Source: Paracentrotus lividus
Lineage: Eukaryota; Echinodermata; Echinoidea; Camarodonta; Echinidae
Length of the DNA stretch: 64,000 nt
Direction: 5' to 3'
NCBI GenBank assembly: GCA_940671915.1
Contig: CALNVZ010003435.1
Span: 17,084,092-17,148,091 of the forward strand
The first letter of the stretch is position 1. Every line of letters begins with the position of its first letter. A program made the position numbers and the translations under genes. Below the pieces are notes generated by a model. The model saw nothing but the letters and a program-made list of their open reading frames with translations, ran no database searches and was not told where the DNA came from. This document shows positions 21,197 to 36,100 of the stretch, in pieces.

Positions 21197-24100
21197 ATGG
21201 CTGATGCTGGGAGACACGGGAGTGACTTGGCTAATTATCTTGGGAAACACAGAAAACAACAGAAGCAGGGATATGCATCTCCAAAGAAAAGTCCCCAGGT
21301 GTCAAGGTAAGCATTTTAACAGCAATTAAAAAGTACAAAGTGAATAAAGAGTGACATAAACACAACAATTAAACCAAACTTAAATGGAAAGGGGGGGGAA
21401 ACAGAGATATAAAAAAAGAAGATGTGATATCAGAACCGAGCCTGAAAGAAAGAAAATTATTAATTTAGAAAAGTAGAACAAAAAGGAGTGTTAGTCATTT
21501 CCCTCCTGGATGTTGAAACCGTGGGGTTGGATGGTGCGAAGATGTCTCATCCAGAGCTGCACTCTGCTTGTTTCTGACAGTATCGGGACAGGTACCTAAG
21601 CATTCAATGTCCTGTAGAGTCAGGTCACTGATGGAGGGGTTGGGAATGTTGAAAAGGGTGATAAACTCTTAAACCTGAGGATCTGTTTTGAAAATCCCTC
21701 TTTTTTTTTCAGTGATAGATTCTTATTAGAAGTGTCAAAGGCATTTATATATTTATTTGTATCAGTAAATATTTCTGAATTTAAACAGATGTTGTAGTCT
21801 TTACATTGCACTTATAATTTCAGACTCTATAATTTTGAATCAAAATATGAGAATATGACACTGCAGTCAGATTCTGACTTTCAAGACAGTAGCACACTCT
21901 CTAGCTAGTCACCATGTGAAAAGCCTGAACTACATCTTATTTACACCTTCTTACTGATGTCTTTGCAGAGATACGCAAGAGATGCCACGTCTTGAAGAGC
22001 TTCAGATACAAGATGCATCATCCCCTTCATCCTCCTCCCCAGGAAGAGGAACAACAAGAACAAGACCGGTGCCTGAATCTGCAGCCCAGTCTACCAGGAG
22101 GGGTAACTCTACACCCCTCTCAGCCAATGGGAGGGGCAGGGGAAGAGGAACAAGAGTTGGAGGTAAACTTAGTCAGCTACCTGTCAGAAGCTTTAAGAGA
22201 AAGGCTACAATGAGCGAGTGAGTAACTTGTTTGTCTATCCAAACAATTTTAGAAAAATGAGATAATTTAGAAGTTAAAAAGTTAAAATTCATTGACTGTT
22301 CAATTTTGTTTTAAATTACCTGATGACCCATGGTGCTGAGAACATATGCCTCATATGCTGAGAACATGGATGCTCTACCCTTACAAATGTGTCAATTAAT
22401 TTGAAAAAGTTTTAATTTTATTCAACTTCATAAAAATCTGATTCCACAAATAATGTATGGTGCAGTGAACATGACTTAGAAATTACAACAATGTACTGAA
22501 ATGGACAGCAAACATCACTGAAATTCAAGATGTTCCTTACAGTTACTTGCATTTAATTTTATTACGTCACAGATTCATTCCAAACTTATTCAGGACTTTT
22601 CATCCTCGATAAATTCAAATCATCATTTTTCATATTTTTGTTTTTCCTTTTTTTTTTATAAGCCTGCCAACTGAAGTCTTGTTGCATGTATTCAGCTTCC
22701 TGCCTCCCAGTGACCTTTTGACCTGTGTATGTGTAAATCGACAGTGGCTGGAGCTAGCAAGTGATAAGTAAGCTAAATCTGGTAGAATTAAAATGTTATT
22801 ACGGTACATCCATATTTTTTCATTGGTTGTGCTTGACACAATTAATGATTGAATCAATTGCCTTTTTTTTTCTTTAGTATTTTCCAGTTTTGACTTATTG
22901 CTATCAATGATGGATTTTTTTCCCGCTCAAAATCAGAATATTTATTCCTCTTGCTTCATTTTCCTTACACTCTAATTCTATTTTTTTTTTTAATTAAACA
23001 TGTCTTGAGACATCATTTAATTGAACTGAAATGTGCTTGCAAAAGAAACAATATACTTGAACAAGCTCTTATAAAAAATATGGAAGTACACAAGCATCAT
23101 TATTCTAATGGTGAAAGGTAACTATTTTATGACAATTGTAAAATGGAGTATGAGAATATCTATATCAGTTTTTATGCCTCCGCCACCGAAGGTGGTGCCG
23201 GAGGCATCATGTTTTCGGGTTGTCCGTCCGTCCGTACATGTACGTCCGTCCGTACATGTACGTCCGTCCGTCCGTACGTTCGTCCGTACGTCCGTACGTC
23301 CCGCTTGCTCGTTATCGCGATATCTCAAGAACCATTTGAGATATGAGCTTCAAACTTAGTCTGATCTGATTAGATTATGGAGTATGTAGGTCAAAGGTCA
23401 AGGTCACGGAGGTCAAATAGTGAAATTCTATGTATTGAGTTCGTTATCGCGATATCCTAAGAACCATTTGAGATATAAGCTTCAAACTTAGTTGTAGTAT
23501 TTACCACCATAGGAAGATGATCTGATTAGATTATGGATTATATAGGTCAGAGGTCGAGGGTCACAGAGGTCAAGATGTGAAAAATCCATGTATTGAATTT
23601 GTCATCGCGATATCTCGAGAACCAATTAAGATGTAAACTTCAAATTTAAGGGTAGTATCTATCACCAGAGGAATATGGTCTGATTAGGTTTAGGGTCACA
23701 AGGTCAAAGGTCAAGGTCAAAAATGTCATACTATTTAAAAGCAAAATGAATCGATGAAAGTGCGATATTTTTCTGATCTGGCAATGGCGGAGGCATATAT
23801 TTCGACCGCGCGCGGTCGAGGATTCATCTTGTTTTATTCAGTAGACCCTCTTGCATATAATAGTATTGAAACATCATTTGATGCAGCGTCCTTTGGCAGC
23901 CCCTATATCAACGATATGCATCTCAACCTTCAAACAAGACATCCTCAGGCAAGCACTGTTCAAGCAACAAATCCTCAGGCAAGGCATCAGCCAATAAGGA
24001 GACTAAACCACATCCAGTCTACTCCCTTCATGCAGACATCAAGTGGAAGAAGGCTTGCATTAAAGAGTAAGAGAGAGATTCATGCTATGCAAGGATAGTT

Positions 24101-27100
24101 TTGTTGGAAGAATATAACTGTTGTGCTTGACAGAGTATTTGAATGAATAGATATACCAAAAATGAGTTGTTTATCACTTTGGTCACTGTAAACTAGATGT
24201 ATTCGGGAGCCATTTTTGCTCTTATTAACACTTTATGATTGAAATGTAAAACGTCTTTATTTCCCTTTTTGTCTTGCCCACCGGAGGTGAAGGCGAGACT
24301 TAGGGATCCAAATGGCGTCTGTCTGACCGTCGTTCGTCCTTCCGTCCGGCATTTGTCCGTCATACTTTACTTGCAAGACTCTTATGACGCATAACTGGGC
24401 AACCAAACTTGGGTGGTAGATGCACTAAGGGTACCATCATGTTTCGGTGCTATCAGAGGTCAAAGGTCATTTGAGGTCACATTGTTATAGAGTACCTGCA
24501 GGACCTTTTTTTTACTGTTAAAGTTTATTTGCAAGACCCATATCCAACCGTGGTGAAACTGTAGAGGAAAGTAAATGATGTTCATAGAGCCCAATTTTGA
24601 AAAAGAGGGACCTTTCAATGCTACAAAGTCTAGGACATGGAGGGTTATTCAGGAAACAACTGAGAGATACCCAAATTGTATGCATATAACAGTTGTTATT
24701 ATGCCATTGAAGTCATTGAAAAGCTGCTGTAGAATTCCTGGTAGCTTAAAAAGGATTTGAACTGGTCTATTGTTGCACTTGCTCATCATTGTTGATGTTG
24801 TTTCACATTGTTACAGACTTGTCCCTTCCTCTATTCATTTGATTCTTAAAGCAGGTGCAGGTCTACCTTTCTCAAATTTATGCAGGGCTTCTGAATATGT
24901 ATGTGATTATGCAAATAAAAACTTTAAATATGAAAGAACTCCAAAGGAGAACCAGTAGGTGTTCTGCTTTTTACTAACTGTAACCAAAATGTTTGAAGTA
25001 AGCTAGTGTATATAAACAGGGGGTGTTTTGTGACGGAGTGTGACGGGAATGTGTCAGGCAGGGCCAGTGCAAAGTCAGGGGGTAAAGGGGGGAAATAATA
25101 ATGTAATATAAAAGTAAGATAAAGATGGATAATGTGACTAGACTCACTACATTGACTATGACATCACATTATATAATTATGATAATTTTTAAAGGTTAGA
25201 TGGCTGTGCACTGGCCCTGTTTATTATTAGTCTTTCATGTTCAGCTTCCCCGCTGGCATGAAACTACCAAATAATAAATCTTGAAACATAACCGGCATTT
25301 TCGACTCGAAAACAGTAAAATTCAGGTCAAAAGTGATTTTTTTTTTTTTTTTTTTTTTTATTTTTTAATTTATTTTTTTAGAACCTCCTTTTTGTTCCAC
25401 CAGAGATGAAGGGATCTAAATGGCGTCTGTCCACCATCGTTAACTTGGGTGTTAACAGTGTCAGTCTCTTCTGGTTTGGTGTGTTATGTTGGTGATGCAA
25501 AATACTCGATATGGTGATCGAGCAGACTTCCGTTGTTCTTCTTGTATCAAAAGTGATGAAATTTTGGAAATAATTTGGTCCTCATCATTCATGTTTATGT
25601 TGTTTATTTCGAGTTGATTGATCAATCTATTCCAGACTTTTAACTTATCCTTTCTTTTCTTTCTTTTTTCTCCTGGGTAAAATTTCCATTATTTTATTGA
25701 TCCTCCTTGGCAATTCAGATAGGAGGATGCTTATCATTGTCAAGTCACCAATCAACAAAACATCTGTAGTGTCAGAGCCACCCAGGTGCAAAATGGGTAC
25801 CCGGTAGGAATGGAACAAGTGTGCCGTAAAGGCTGCCATGATTCTGAATGATCCCTTTGGGATTGGACAGATGTCAGAAAGACTTACAAGCATCTGATAA
25901 CAAACTAATAATAATTGTAAAGTGCTTAGAGATGAATTTTTTTCTAATTAGGTGCTATATAAGAAACTATTATTATTATTATTAATATTATGTGATTCAG
26001 GTTATGGAAATGGTTTTCATCTTTGCATGTTTTTTCTTTTGATTGTTTCGATAATCTGCCATTTGCTGGTCAAATGGAAGGCAAGGCAATTTTTTGCCTC
26101 GTTAGACGAGGAATTAGATTAAATGATATTCAGCGGCTCAGGATTATCTATCCATTGGTCTTTTCAAGGCTCATCAAGATAATTTTGGGGTACAATATGT
26201 ATTTTTATTATTTATTAATAAACTTATTATTTTTAATTTAGATATACGTCTCTTCTGGTTCTATTTCATTTCTTAGATGCATTGAGAAAAGGAATTCACG
26301 TATCTCAATGTTGCTCAAGAAAAAGCATCCATTTTCATTATTGCCCGCCAACTCAGAGAAGACTATTCAGTAAGTCCCTCAATTATAATTATACTTGTGC
26401 CGTGTAACATAAAGATATACGATCAACTTAAAATCGATCATAGTAATCAATCAGAATCCTTGTCACATGTACATGGACTTCTTGCATGAAAGTCCCACTG
26501 TGAACCAATCAGAATGAGTGTTTTAAATTTGCAATTGATCTTAATGGCTATGTTACGGGGTCTGACATTTTGAATCTGTCTTCCTCATGCATCTGTCCAA
26601 AATTTGTGGCTTGTGAAGTTTATATAAAGAGGAATAGGCAGTTCCAAGGGAACGGTTTCATCATTGTGATGTATATGATTAGGGTATCTTAGTCCACACA
26701 CTTTTTTTTTCAAGTTCTAAAAAGTCAAATAATTCAAATTTTTGTCTGTTTTCTGAATTATGATCATAAAAGATAATAATAATTATATTGTATCAATGTA
26801 TAGCTTTACTGCATGGGCTGGATACCAGGATATTCCACTCGTTATAGGGCCAATATTGCTCTCATCTTCGATTCATGCAACATTGACCCTACCTTGTTGA
26901 ATATTTCTGGTATCCCTTTCTAAATCATTCAATAAAATATAAATATTTAAGGAAATTTCATCAAATATGCGTAATCTTCTTTCAATAAAAAGCCCATTCA
27001 TGTCCATTTATTCTTAAAATGATGGTTCTTGACAGAAAACTTGGTATCCAATGGCAACTGGTCTTCACAGATTCCAACAAGACTGAGCACTGCTTCATCC

Positions 27101-30100
27101 ATTCCGATGCATTCCATTTCCACACCTCCTCCTCCATACGATGGTACAGTCTGGACCCACCTCCAGTCACTTCATTAAGATGTCTTGCAGTCTATGCACA
27201 AGCACCGGTCTTCTTTAATAAAGATGGTTCTGCTGCTCAAAACAGGTGGGTTGTTGTTATTGTTGTTTGTTAGTTTTTAATGGCAACCAGTCAATTTTCG
27301 TCTATTATCGCCACAGTACTTTAGTTTGTTTATTCTTTTTAACGAAAAAGTTTCTGTTTCTCTATTATTTTTCTTATTTTTTTGGGGGGGGTGGGAAGAG
27401 ATAAATTGCATCTTGCTAGAAACCCCTTCCTGCTCTCTGATTTCATGCTATCCTGAAAAACCTGTTCAAATCATCTTACAAAGGCTTCTCGGGGGAAGTT
27501 TTCCGTGTGTCTCTAGAGCACAGCCTTGTCTCTTATAACCTTGTCACAACAGGGCGTTTCATGCTTTTACAAGTAACTGTCCTGCATCAAGGATTATGAA
27601 ATAGGTAGTAAATAACAGACCGATACTTAATGAGCCAGAGAAAATGTCTCATTTCGATCCTTGATATTTTGACATTGTCTAGTATTTCAATGGCCAAAGC
27701 TTCCACTTGCAAATAGTACTTCTTCAATTAATGCCTGTTTGCACACCAACTGAATAATATATAAAATCCCGCCAAAGCACAATTATCCTCTATCATTGTT
27801 CAGGGGAGTGTTTCACAAAGAGTTAAGTAGACTTATAGTTGCACTTAAATTCCTAGTTGTGTGCGGAATATTACACATCACTCATTTGTCTCGTCATGCC
27901 TAAGGACTTGCCAATAGTCGAAACCGAGGGCAATGTGTGTCTTGTGAGGGAAATGTGGTGTCTCCAGAAAGTAAAGCCAGTCAGTATTATTATTATTACT
28001 AATGCGGTGGTCACAACTCCCTATGATGGATTTTGTAGAAAATTTGTGCAGCGGCTATAGCTATAGCCGCCATAAGTTACATTGCTCTGAAGTCAGATTG
28101 GTCTGTACTGTTCATGAATGATAATTAAATCAAAATTAAATTAAAAGTTGTTAAATGTCTTTTCCAGTCCATGTCAACGTGCACTACTCCTGGAACAGAG
28201 ACTCAAACCATCGGACCTGGCTAAAGACCAAACTATTCACAGTGATGCTATCAATGTTTATACCATGGATGGGGGAATCATCATAGCAACATGGAAGGTC
28301 AGTATACTGTACTGCATGGGTGTATCAAAAAAAAAAGGAAACCCAATTTTGATCATCAATAATTTAAAAACATTACAGTGGTGATTATAAAATTTATATC
28401 ACTGTAAACACAAAATTGCGAGAAATTTTCAGAACAATGTTGCGTTGCATTGATGAGCTGAGAGAGGTTATATAAACTTAATAATCGCCACTGTAATATT
28501 CTTTAAATTTATTGATGATCAAACTTGGGTTTCCTTTTCAGGCACATTCAACCAATCCATCTCAAGCATGAAAGTGAACCACTCACAATTTTGCGAGAAA
28601 TTTTCAAAACAGTGGAGTTCAATGATGCATGGCATTGGTGAGCTGAGAGAGGTGTCATGAGAATGGTAATGAGTTGTTCTTTCCAGTGATTTAACTTTCA
28701 TAATAAGCACCATAATATATTTTAAATTATTGATGAACTTTGATTTTCTCTTGTTTTATGCACCCTGTATAAGTGGTTATTTTTTGTGGTGGTTTTATTT
28801 TTGCAATTTTCATGAGTCACTCCTCGCGAACATTTCTAATTCAATCTATAGCTATTAAGAGTGATGAAAACATCACAAAATTCACAAATGTAATCTCTCA
28901 TAAATTTCCTCACCAAGTCTAAAATCATGAAAATATCTATATGAGTGATTATTGGATTATACAGTGCTTGACCCTCTCTCTCGTAACTCAAATTTTTTCT
29001 TCCTTTTTTAACACAATAAGTAGTACATTACTCATAAGGGATGGTGGTATTATACAGCAATGTCATAAATGGTAGGTTGCGATTTGCAATGGCACCCTCT
29101 TTTGGTGAAAGACGGACAAGAGTTTGAGACAGTGTCCTTATGTTAAAAAATTGTCACATATTTCAAGGGCACATGACATTTCTTTTATGAAGTTTGAATT
29201 TCTGTAACAAATGAATTGGGCTGACTGGAAAACAGGATTTTTGTTTCTTATAAATCTGTATAAATATAGTGAAAGATAAACCAACAGTTTGATTAACATG
29301 TAAAAAGAGGCTGATCATTTTTGTTTTGTTTTTGTTTTTGGGCTAATTTAAATTTTTTCTATAATATGTTTATTTATTCATTTATTTTGTCTTCTTTTAA
29401 TAGGGTAGCCCAGTCAGTATTCATGTACTGTTTTACAAGGGGGCCCTGTGTACATTCAAATAAAGATAGTAGTACATACATAAAAACATATTTACAAAAC
29501 AATTACCAGACTTATAGAATAGTATTACAAGTAAGGAAAGGTGTAAAGTGAATACAAGAATTCATGTGTAAATCAGAGAGCTGTTATTGCGGTAGAGGGC
29601 ATAACACGTAAAAAAAAATTATAATTGTATGCATTCTTTAAAAATGTTAAATGTGCATAAATCCATTCTTTATATAATTTTATCAATGGTGCCAGATTTG
29701 GCACAAATGTATGTTTAGATAATATAAGTTTATTAATGAAAACCAGAATTTATGTATATTATAAATACAGGAAGGAGGAGAGATTGCCTTTGTATCGCTA
29801 TGCATTCACCATCATGGGATTATACAACGTGCTATCTATGGTACTTCAGAAAGGTATTATGCTATACTGCCCCCACCACATTCAACATTCACAGTCAACC
29901 ATACATGTATGCTCGTTCCAGATTTTTAGAGACACCCCCTATTACTGGTTTTTGGAAGGGAAGGTGCATAAAAATTACCCTGGTACAGGCTTTGGGAGGA
30001 GAAGCCAGCAAAATAACCCCCTTTTCACAGGTTTTTGGACCATACTTGGGACCCTATTTCAGGATTTTTTCCCTAAAATAATTGGAAAGTACCCATAATT

Positions 30101-33100
30101 AAAAAAAGTTTTGGGGGAAAATGCTAAAAAAAACCTATTTCAATGATTTTGGGGCATTTTTTCCCCTACCTGAGCCACTAAAATATACCTCTTTCCCTGA
30201 GACATCGAGAACAAGCATATATGTATGGTTGACCATCTAAACGGGGGGGAGGGGGTGCAATTGATGCACTGCTTCTGGACTGCCGGTATATAAACTCATC
30301 GCTTTTGCTGGTCTACTTCATGGGGCCCCAGCTAGTGTCAAGCCCTTTGCAAAACCTTATTACATCCAAAACCCTCAACGTCTTTGTTGAATCAGTGCCA
30401 GAAGCTGTAATTGATTGTATACCACTATTATTTTGGTTTATCAATGACGTCTTTTCCAGAAACACTTTTGTTGTGTTAAAGGCATTTTTGTAGAGACCCT
30501 AGGTTTCCCAGGTTCCCCATTGTTATGGTTTAACTTACAACTGTTATTAATGGTATTGCTTGTCATATTAATTTGCTTACCATATATTATCATGCAAAGT
30601 TGAGTATATTCCTAGAGTAATTTTTTAATATGAAATTTACAATTAATGGCCCGTTGTATTCACAAAGGTGTCGTAAGTTAAGCCAGGCCTGAATTGTGTA
30701 GTTTAACTATGGATAGCCAAATGTGACACAATTTCGAACAGTAAATGTTCCATATATCAGAATTTTTGGTACTGAATCTATTAAAACCTGCCTGGGAATG
30801 GTAAGCACTAAAGTTTTCCTGACCACTAAAGCATGATTCCAGAGCACACAGAACATAACAACGTAGACAGATTGTGTCACATTTTGCTAGCCAAAGTTAA
30901 ACCATAGAATTTAGGCCTGGCTTAACTAAGGACACCTATGTGAATACAGGCCTTTATTATTATTATTTTATTATTGTCTTTATTTTATTTTCCTAAGAAT
31001 GCACATACCTGTAGCCGTCAAACCCAGACCAGATGATATTGATTCTGAATATGGTAAGACACAGTGTACATTGTACCTGCAAAATCAATTTTCTGAGTAC
31101 AATCCAACCTCACTTATCTGACCTTGTTGGGACTGGCACTCATCCGTTTAAGTGATGTGTCCGGTTGTGATCGTAATCCATGCTTTTCATGTACAGGGCA
31201 CCATATGGCATTTCTATCAAAATTTATAAGGGGCGGATAAATAGCATTGAGGGGGATTTATAAATCTTCAATAATGTCTATCTGTGTTTAAGGAGATGGA
31301 AACCAATAACGGCCGGGAGAAAGAAAAGTTAGGTATACTTTTTTCTCAGATGCCGTAGCTCCCATGGTTGTTCTTACTTATCGTACCTAGTATAGATGTT
31401 TTTTAAATAGCTTTAAACTATTTATTTTATTCAGGTTTACATGATTTTTCATGTATCATGGAATTGAGAAATCAAAGGACTTCAGTGTGGAGTCAGCAGT
31501 TCTTAAGACTACATGCAAGCAAGCAAGAGACAGGTACAAATATAGTCCCTTTCAAATAAAAGCATGTAACTTATTTCTTTAGATTCTTTATATTTCATGA
31601 AACCTCAACACAGTCTGATTAAAATGAATGCATGATCATATTTGGAGGCAACATGACTTATTTGAAAATCAGTTTTCCTAAACAATCCATTACTAGTATT
31701 GGTATATTGACTGATTTGAAGGGCACTGTTGTTTCTAGGGCTTGAGGGGGACCTCAGAATCTGCTATGACCGAAGGCCACATAGGAGGTCTCTCGAGAGC
31801 TCTTGAAACGACCATGTCCCTAAAGTAAAAACAGTCGATATATCGTTTATATACCGAAAAACACAGAGATCTTAAAAGAAGATACACGGCCTAGTTTAGC
31901 TGTAACTAGATCTAACTGTTAAATAGATTTAAGATCTCATTTGGAGGGACACGTTGATGCATTAAAAAAAAGGAAAAAGGACTATGTTGGTTATGATTTA
32001 AAACATGACTGCACTTTCACCCAATTAGAAGACAGGATTATCAAAGATTCATAAAATGAGGTATATAAAAATTGATATACCTCCTGATTTAGACAAGATC
32101 ACATGACTTTAAAAGCTTATTACCTTGTAATAGGCAAAACGACTAAACGTTTGACAATTTTGATCGTTAACCCTTGCCACGCTGAAGAGGCATCTGTGCA
32201 CAATTATAAAATTAAATTGAACAATCGTAATAATTGTTTTTCTCAGCTATTTTTGTACAAGAGAAAGTAAAAAAGAGCTGCTGATCATACGTAACGTCTG
32301 TAGTAAAGCAAACATTATCAATATTATCACTTGAAAAGCAGAATTCAGAGAAAATATCTCAACAACAATTGTCATTATTTTTCCTTCAGAATATATTCAG
32401 CGTGTAAAGAGTTAAAGGGGAATCCAACCCAAGGAGAGAATCAATACCGTCAGGAAAAAGAGGAAAATGAGAGGAGCAATCTAAAAAAGTTTTATCAAAA
32501 TCGATTATAAAATAAGAGAGTTATGGAAGTTTGAAAAGTCTAGTTGTTCCTTCTATGGGGATCCTCAAATTGGCATCATCGGCTTCAAAATGGCCGATCT
32601 TATGGACAACTCTCCATTCATTTTGTACACAAATTTTCAGTTTTCCCCATTTTCTTTCAAAATGTCTTCTCTGACTTCTGAGCTCAAAATATGTCATTGG
32701 AAAATTATTTCACACAAACATATGTTGAGCTCAGAAGGAGGTAAGATATATTTTGAAAGAAAATGGGGAAAATCTGAAAATTTGTGTACAAAAATGAATG
32801 GAGAGTTGTCCATGAGATTCGGGCCATTTTGAAGCCGATGATGCCAATTTGAGGATCCCCATAGAAGGAACAACTAGACTTTTCAAACTTCCATAAATCT
32901 CTTATTTTATATAAACCGATTTTGATGAAACTTTTTTTAGATTGCTCCTCTGATTTTCCTCTTTCCTGTAAGGTTAATTCTCTCCTTGGGTTGGATTCCC
33001 CTTTAATAATGCAAAAGTTAAAATCCATATCAGTGAACTCCTTTGTAATTCTGAAGGATGTAGCATTTGTCTAGATTAGATTTTTATAACATTTTCTTTA

Positions 33101-36100
33101 AAATTTGCTATCATGTATAAACTGGTGCAAATAAAGTGGTCCTTTGTATGTCATTGTGGCTTTACTTTTCTGTATTCATGTCGCTTTCTGCTTTGGTTGT
33201 TTTTTCTACCGATAGTTGATGGTTTTATCAGATTAAGCCCAGTCCGTGGGGATGTCATGACAGATCACTCTTATACCACCAAGAAGATTCAGTTTCCATG
33301 GAAGACGGATGTATTCAAAGGAATCATTCAGGTACGTTTTATGATCAGAGTATATTTTGCTATCGTGATTGAACAATATGTAATCCAAAAGATGGAGATT
33401 AGTACTGGTTAGCTGGAAACTATCATTTGTATGCAGAAACTGCAATAAAGCATGCATATCCAGAAATGGCTTGTATATCCTAACAGGCATTGCACCACCA
33501 TACATTTACACTTGTTGTAATCAGTGAATCAAACGAGGGTGACGAGGTGAATCTTGAGTGCAATGACCTAATTCCTTCTGAGACAAACGGATACCTATAG
33601 TAGCTGGAAGCTAATCTTAATTGTTTTTATTGAATATAAATAAATCAGGACCAAGTAAATCCTCTATTGAAATCTTTTTATACCAAGGGTAAAATTATAA
33701 GACAAAAAAGCGGGACCAACAAAATTACATTTGTATAACAAAAGTTTGATATAGTGTTGTTTGTATCAGGTTTGAACCAAGAAGCATGTTTTGAATTCAT
33801 CAATAATGATAATAATAAGGATAATAATTAACATTTTTTATATAGCGCATATATCACATACATAAAGAGAGTCCCTATGCGCTTAAATAGAAAAGAGGAC
33901 AGTGTAATGAGAGGAGTACCATTAATGCCTGTTACATGAAATGTTTGTGAATACAATGAACTTTTGTTGGTATTACTTTGTATGGGAAAATTAGTTAAGA
34001 AATGTATATGATTTGAAGTTATGTCCTAAAATCATTGTTAGATATTAAGGTGGATGCCTGGTAATTACCATAATTTTTTTAATGGTAGAATATTCTATGA
34101 TGAAATTAGCATACTTCTGTTTGGCGTGTTAAATAATGCCGATTCATTGTACAATTAATTAAATTATGTGCATAATTAATTAGGCATCAATGAATAAATT
34201 ATGCATAAATTAGCACTTTTGCGTTGAGCTCTCGTGAAAAATATTAGGGCTACCAGGTTGAGTGACATGTCATTTTAAAGCTATTCACATATGCAATGGG
34301 ACTACAGTCTTTAAAATTTAAATAAGAATATTAAATTTGCTTGTTAAAAATAAGAAAAACATGACTTCATGGAAAATTGAACCTAATTATGAAAACATGC
34401 AAAGTGACTTATTACACCTCCTTAGAAATATTTACCAAAACTAAGACGTCATCCCATGTTCTAGTACTACATACATGTGCAATTTCATTAATAAAGGTGA
34501 TGAACTGAATACAGGAAGACTGTTCAAAACTTATAGATAATTCAAAAAAGTGAAAGTACTTTAAATTGCCTGTAAAGTTTCTTGAATAATGATACAACAA
34601 TTGCATGGCTCATCAAAAGTGCTTAATTAAGTGGCTTTCAATTAGAATTTGGTCATTTCCTCTTTATATCATGAAAATATATATTTCAGGCTATTCATTA
34701 ATGAAAAAAAAAATCCAGACTTTTTAGGTATATAATTACCAAACATCCACCTTTAACAAAGTGATAGTGTAAGGACTCCTAGATGTAGGATGAAAGTATC
34801 CATAACGGTACTTTTTTCCCCTGTTTTTTATTGGATGTTTAATTTTAACACATCTTCTATCAATACCTTTGGTTTGTTAGGACTTTGCTGTATTAGATTG
34901 TACTGTCTTTGATGAGTTCCAGCAACCAATGTGGTGTATAAGGTGAGAATTCAGACCTATATAATTGCCCTTATTCTCAAAAGTGATTTTCAAAACCGTG
35001 AACTGTATTATGTAAATTTTGTGTATTAATTACTCTTAAATTTAGCGCGGGCATTGAGAAAGGTCCAATATGAATGCGTGGTTTTGTCTCAGCATGCTTA
35101 ATTTACACCTGTTGCTATGATTTTACCATAATGAGCCCACGGTTTTGAATTAACAAATCTACTGTTGAGTCAACTGTTTATTTAAATTAATTTGAATACA
35201 TGTAGATAGTTGACTCAACCATAGCAACAAGCGTGAGTTTAATACTGCATGCAAACATATTGGACCTTTCTCAATGTAAGCGTAATTATTACTCAATTTA
35301 CATAATCCATGGATTGAGTCCACGGTTTTGAAACCACCTTAGAGAATTTGGACCTTTATTTTTTGTTTATTTATTATTTTATTACGGTGAGCTTATTTAC
35401 TTTACTATTTTATACCATATTAGACTTCTTGCAGTATTATTTCCTCTTTTTTATAATAATGATTAAGGTTCTCTCTATAATGAATACTATTTCAGAACTG
35501 TATATTTATACAGTTTGGGAAATGATTGTTGGACCAAATCATGTGGGTACTTAATATGATTTGGTCTAATAATTGTTTCCCATGCTGTATTTTCGAATAT
35601 CTTGTATCTGGTATTGTTTTGAACCATGTATCTCTGTAAATATTGTATATATTGTTTTTATGATCAGGGCCCTCATGGACAGCAGTTCATGAAACTGAAG
35701 AGGCCACCCTGAATAAATAAAACTGAAAATAAATAAATAAATAAACAAATGAATATTATAGTCCACACTCGTTATAACCAGCACAGATAAAAGATTTTGT
35801 GGTAACAAGGCCATCCTCCCAGATGTCAAAGTCATGTTTATACCAGAATATGGATAGAGTCTGATTCAGAATCTAATTCCTCTAAGAATCTTTCAGATGT
35901 AAACAGATTTAATGATACAATCAAACAGAACAATGAGAGAAGGGAGTTGAGAAGAAGAAGATACTGCTATACAGTGCATCCCAGAAAAAATAAACCCAAC
36001 TTTGAGACCCTCATATTAAATTATTAAAGCTTGTGTGACCTTGAAATTTATTTCATGATAAAGAGCAACACATATTCTATTCAATGATATCAAACTTATA

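Noticed and set aside
23220..23300. CRISPR-like or regulatory array in the GTCCGTCC region
   Set aside because: A simple repeat within a MITE; no spacers and a eukaryotic context.
27326..27538. Frame downstream of F-box gene exon 5
   Set aside because: It lies in an intron after a good donor (gtgggt), is not continuous with neighbours and has no homology signal.
33233..33505. Minus-strand frame over F-box gene exon 10
   Set aside because: Antisense shadow of a confirmed coding exon.
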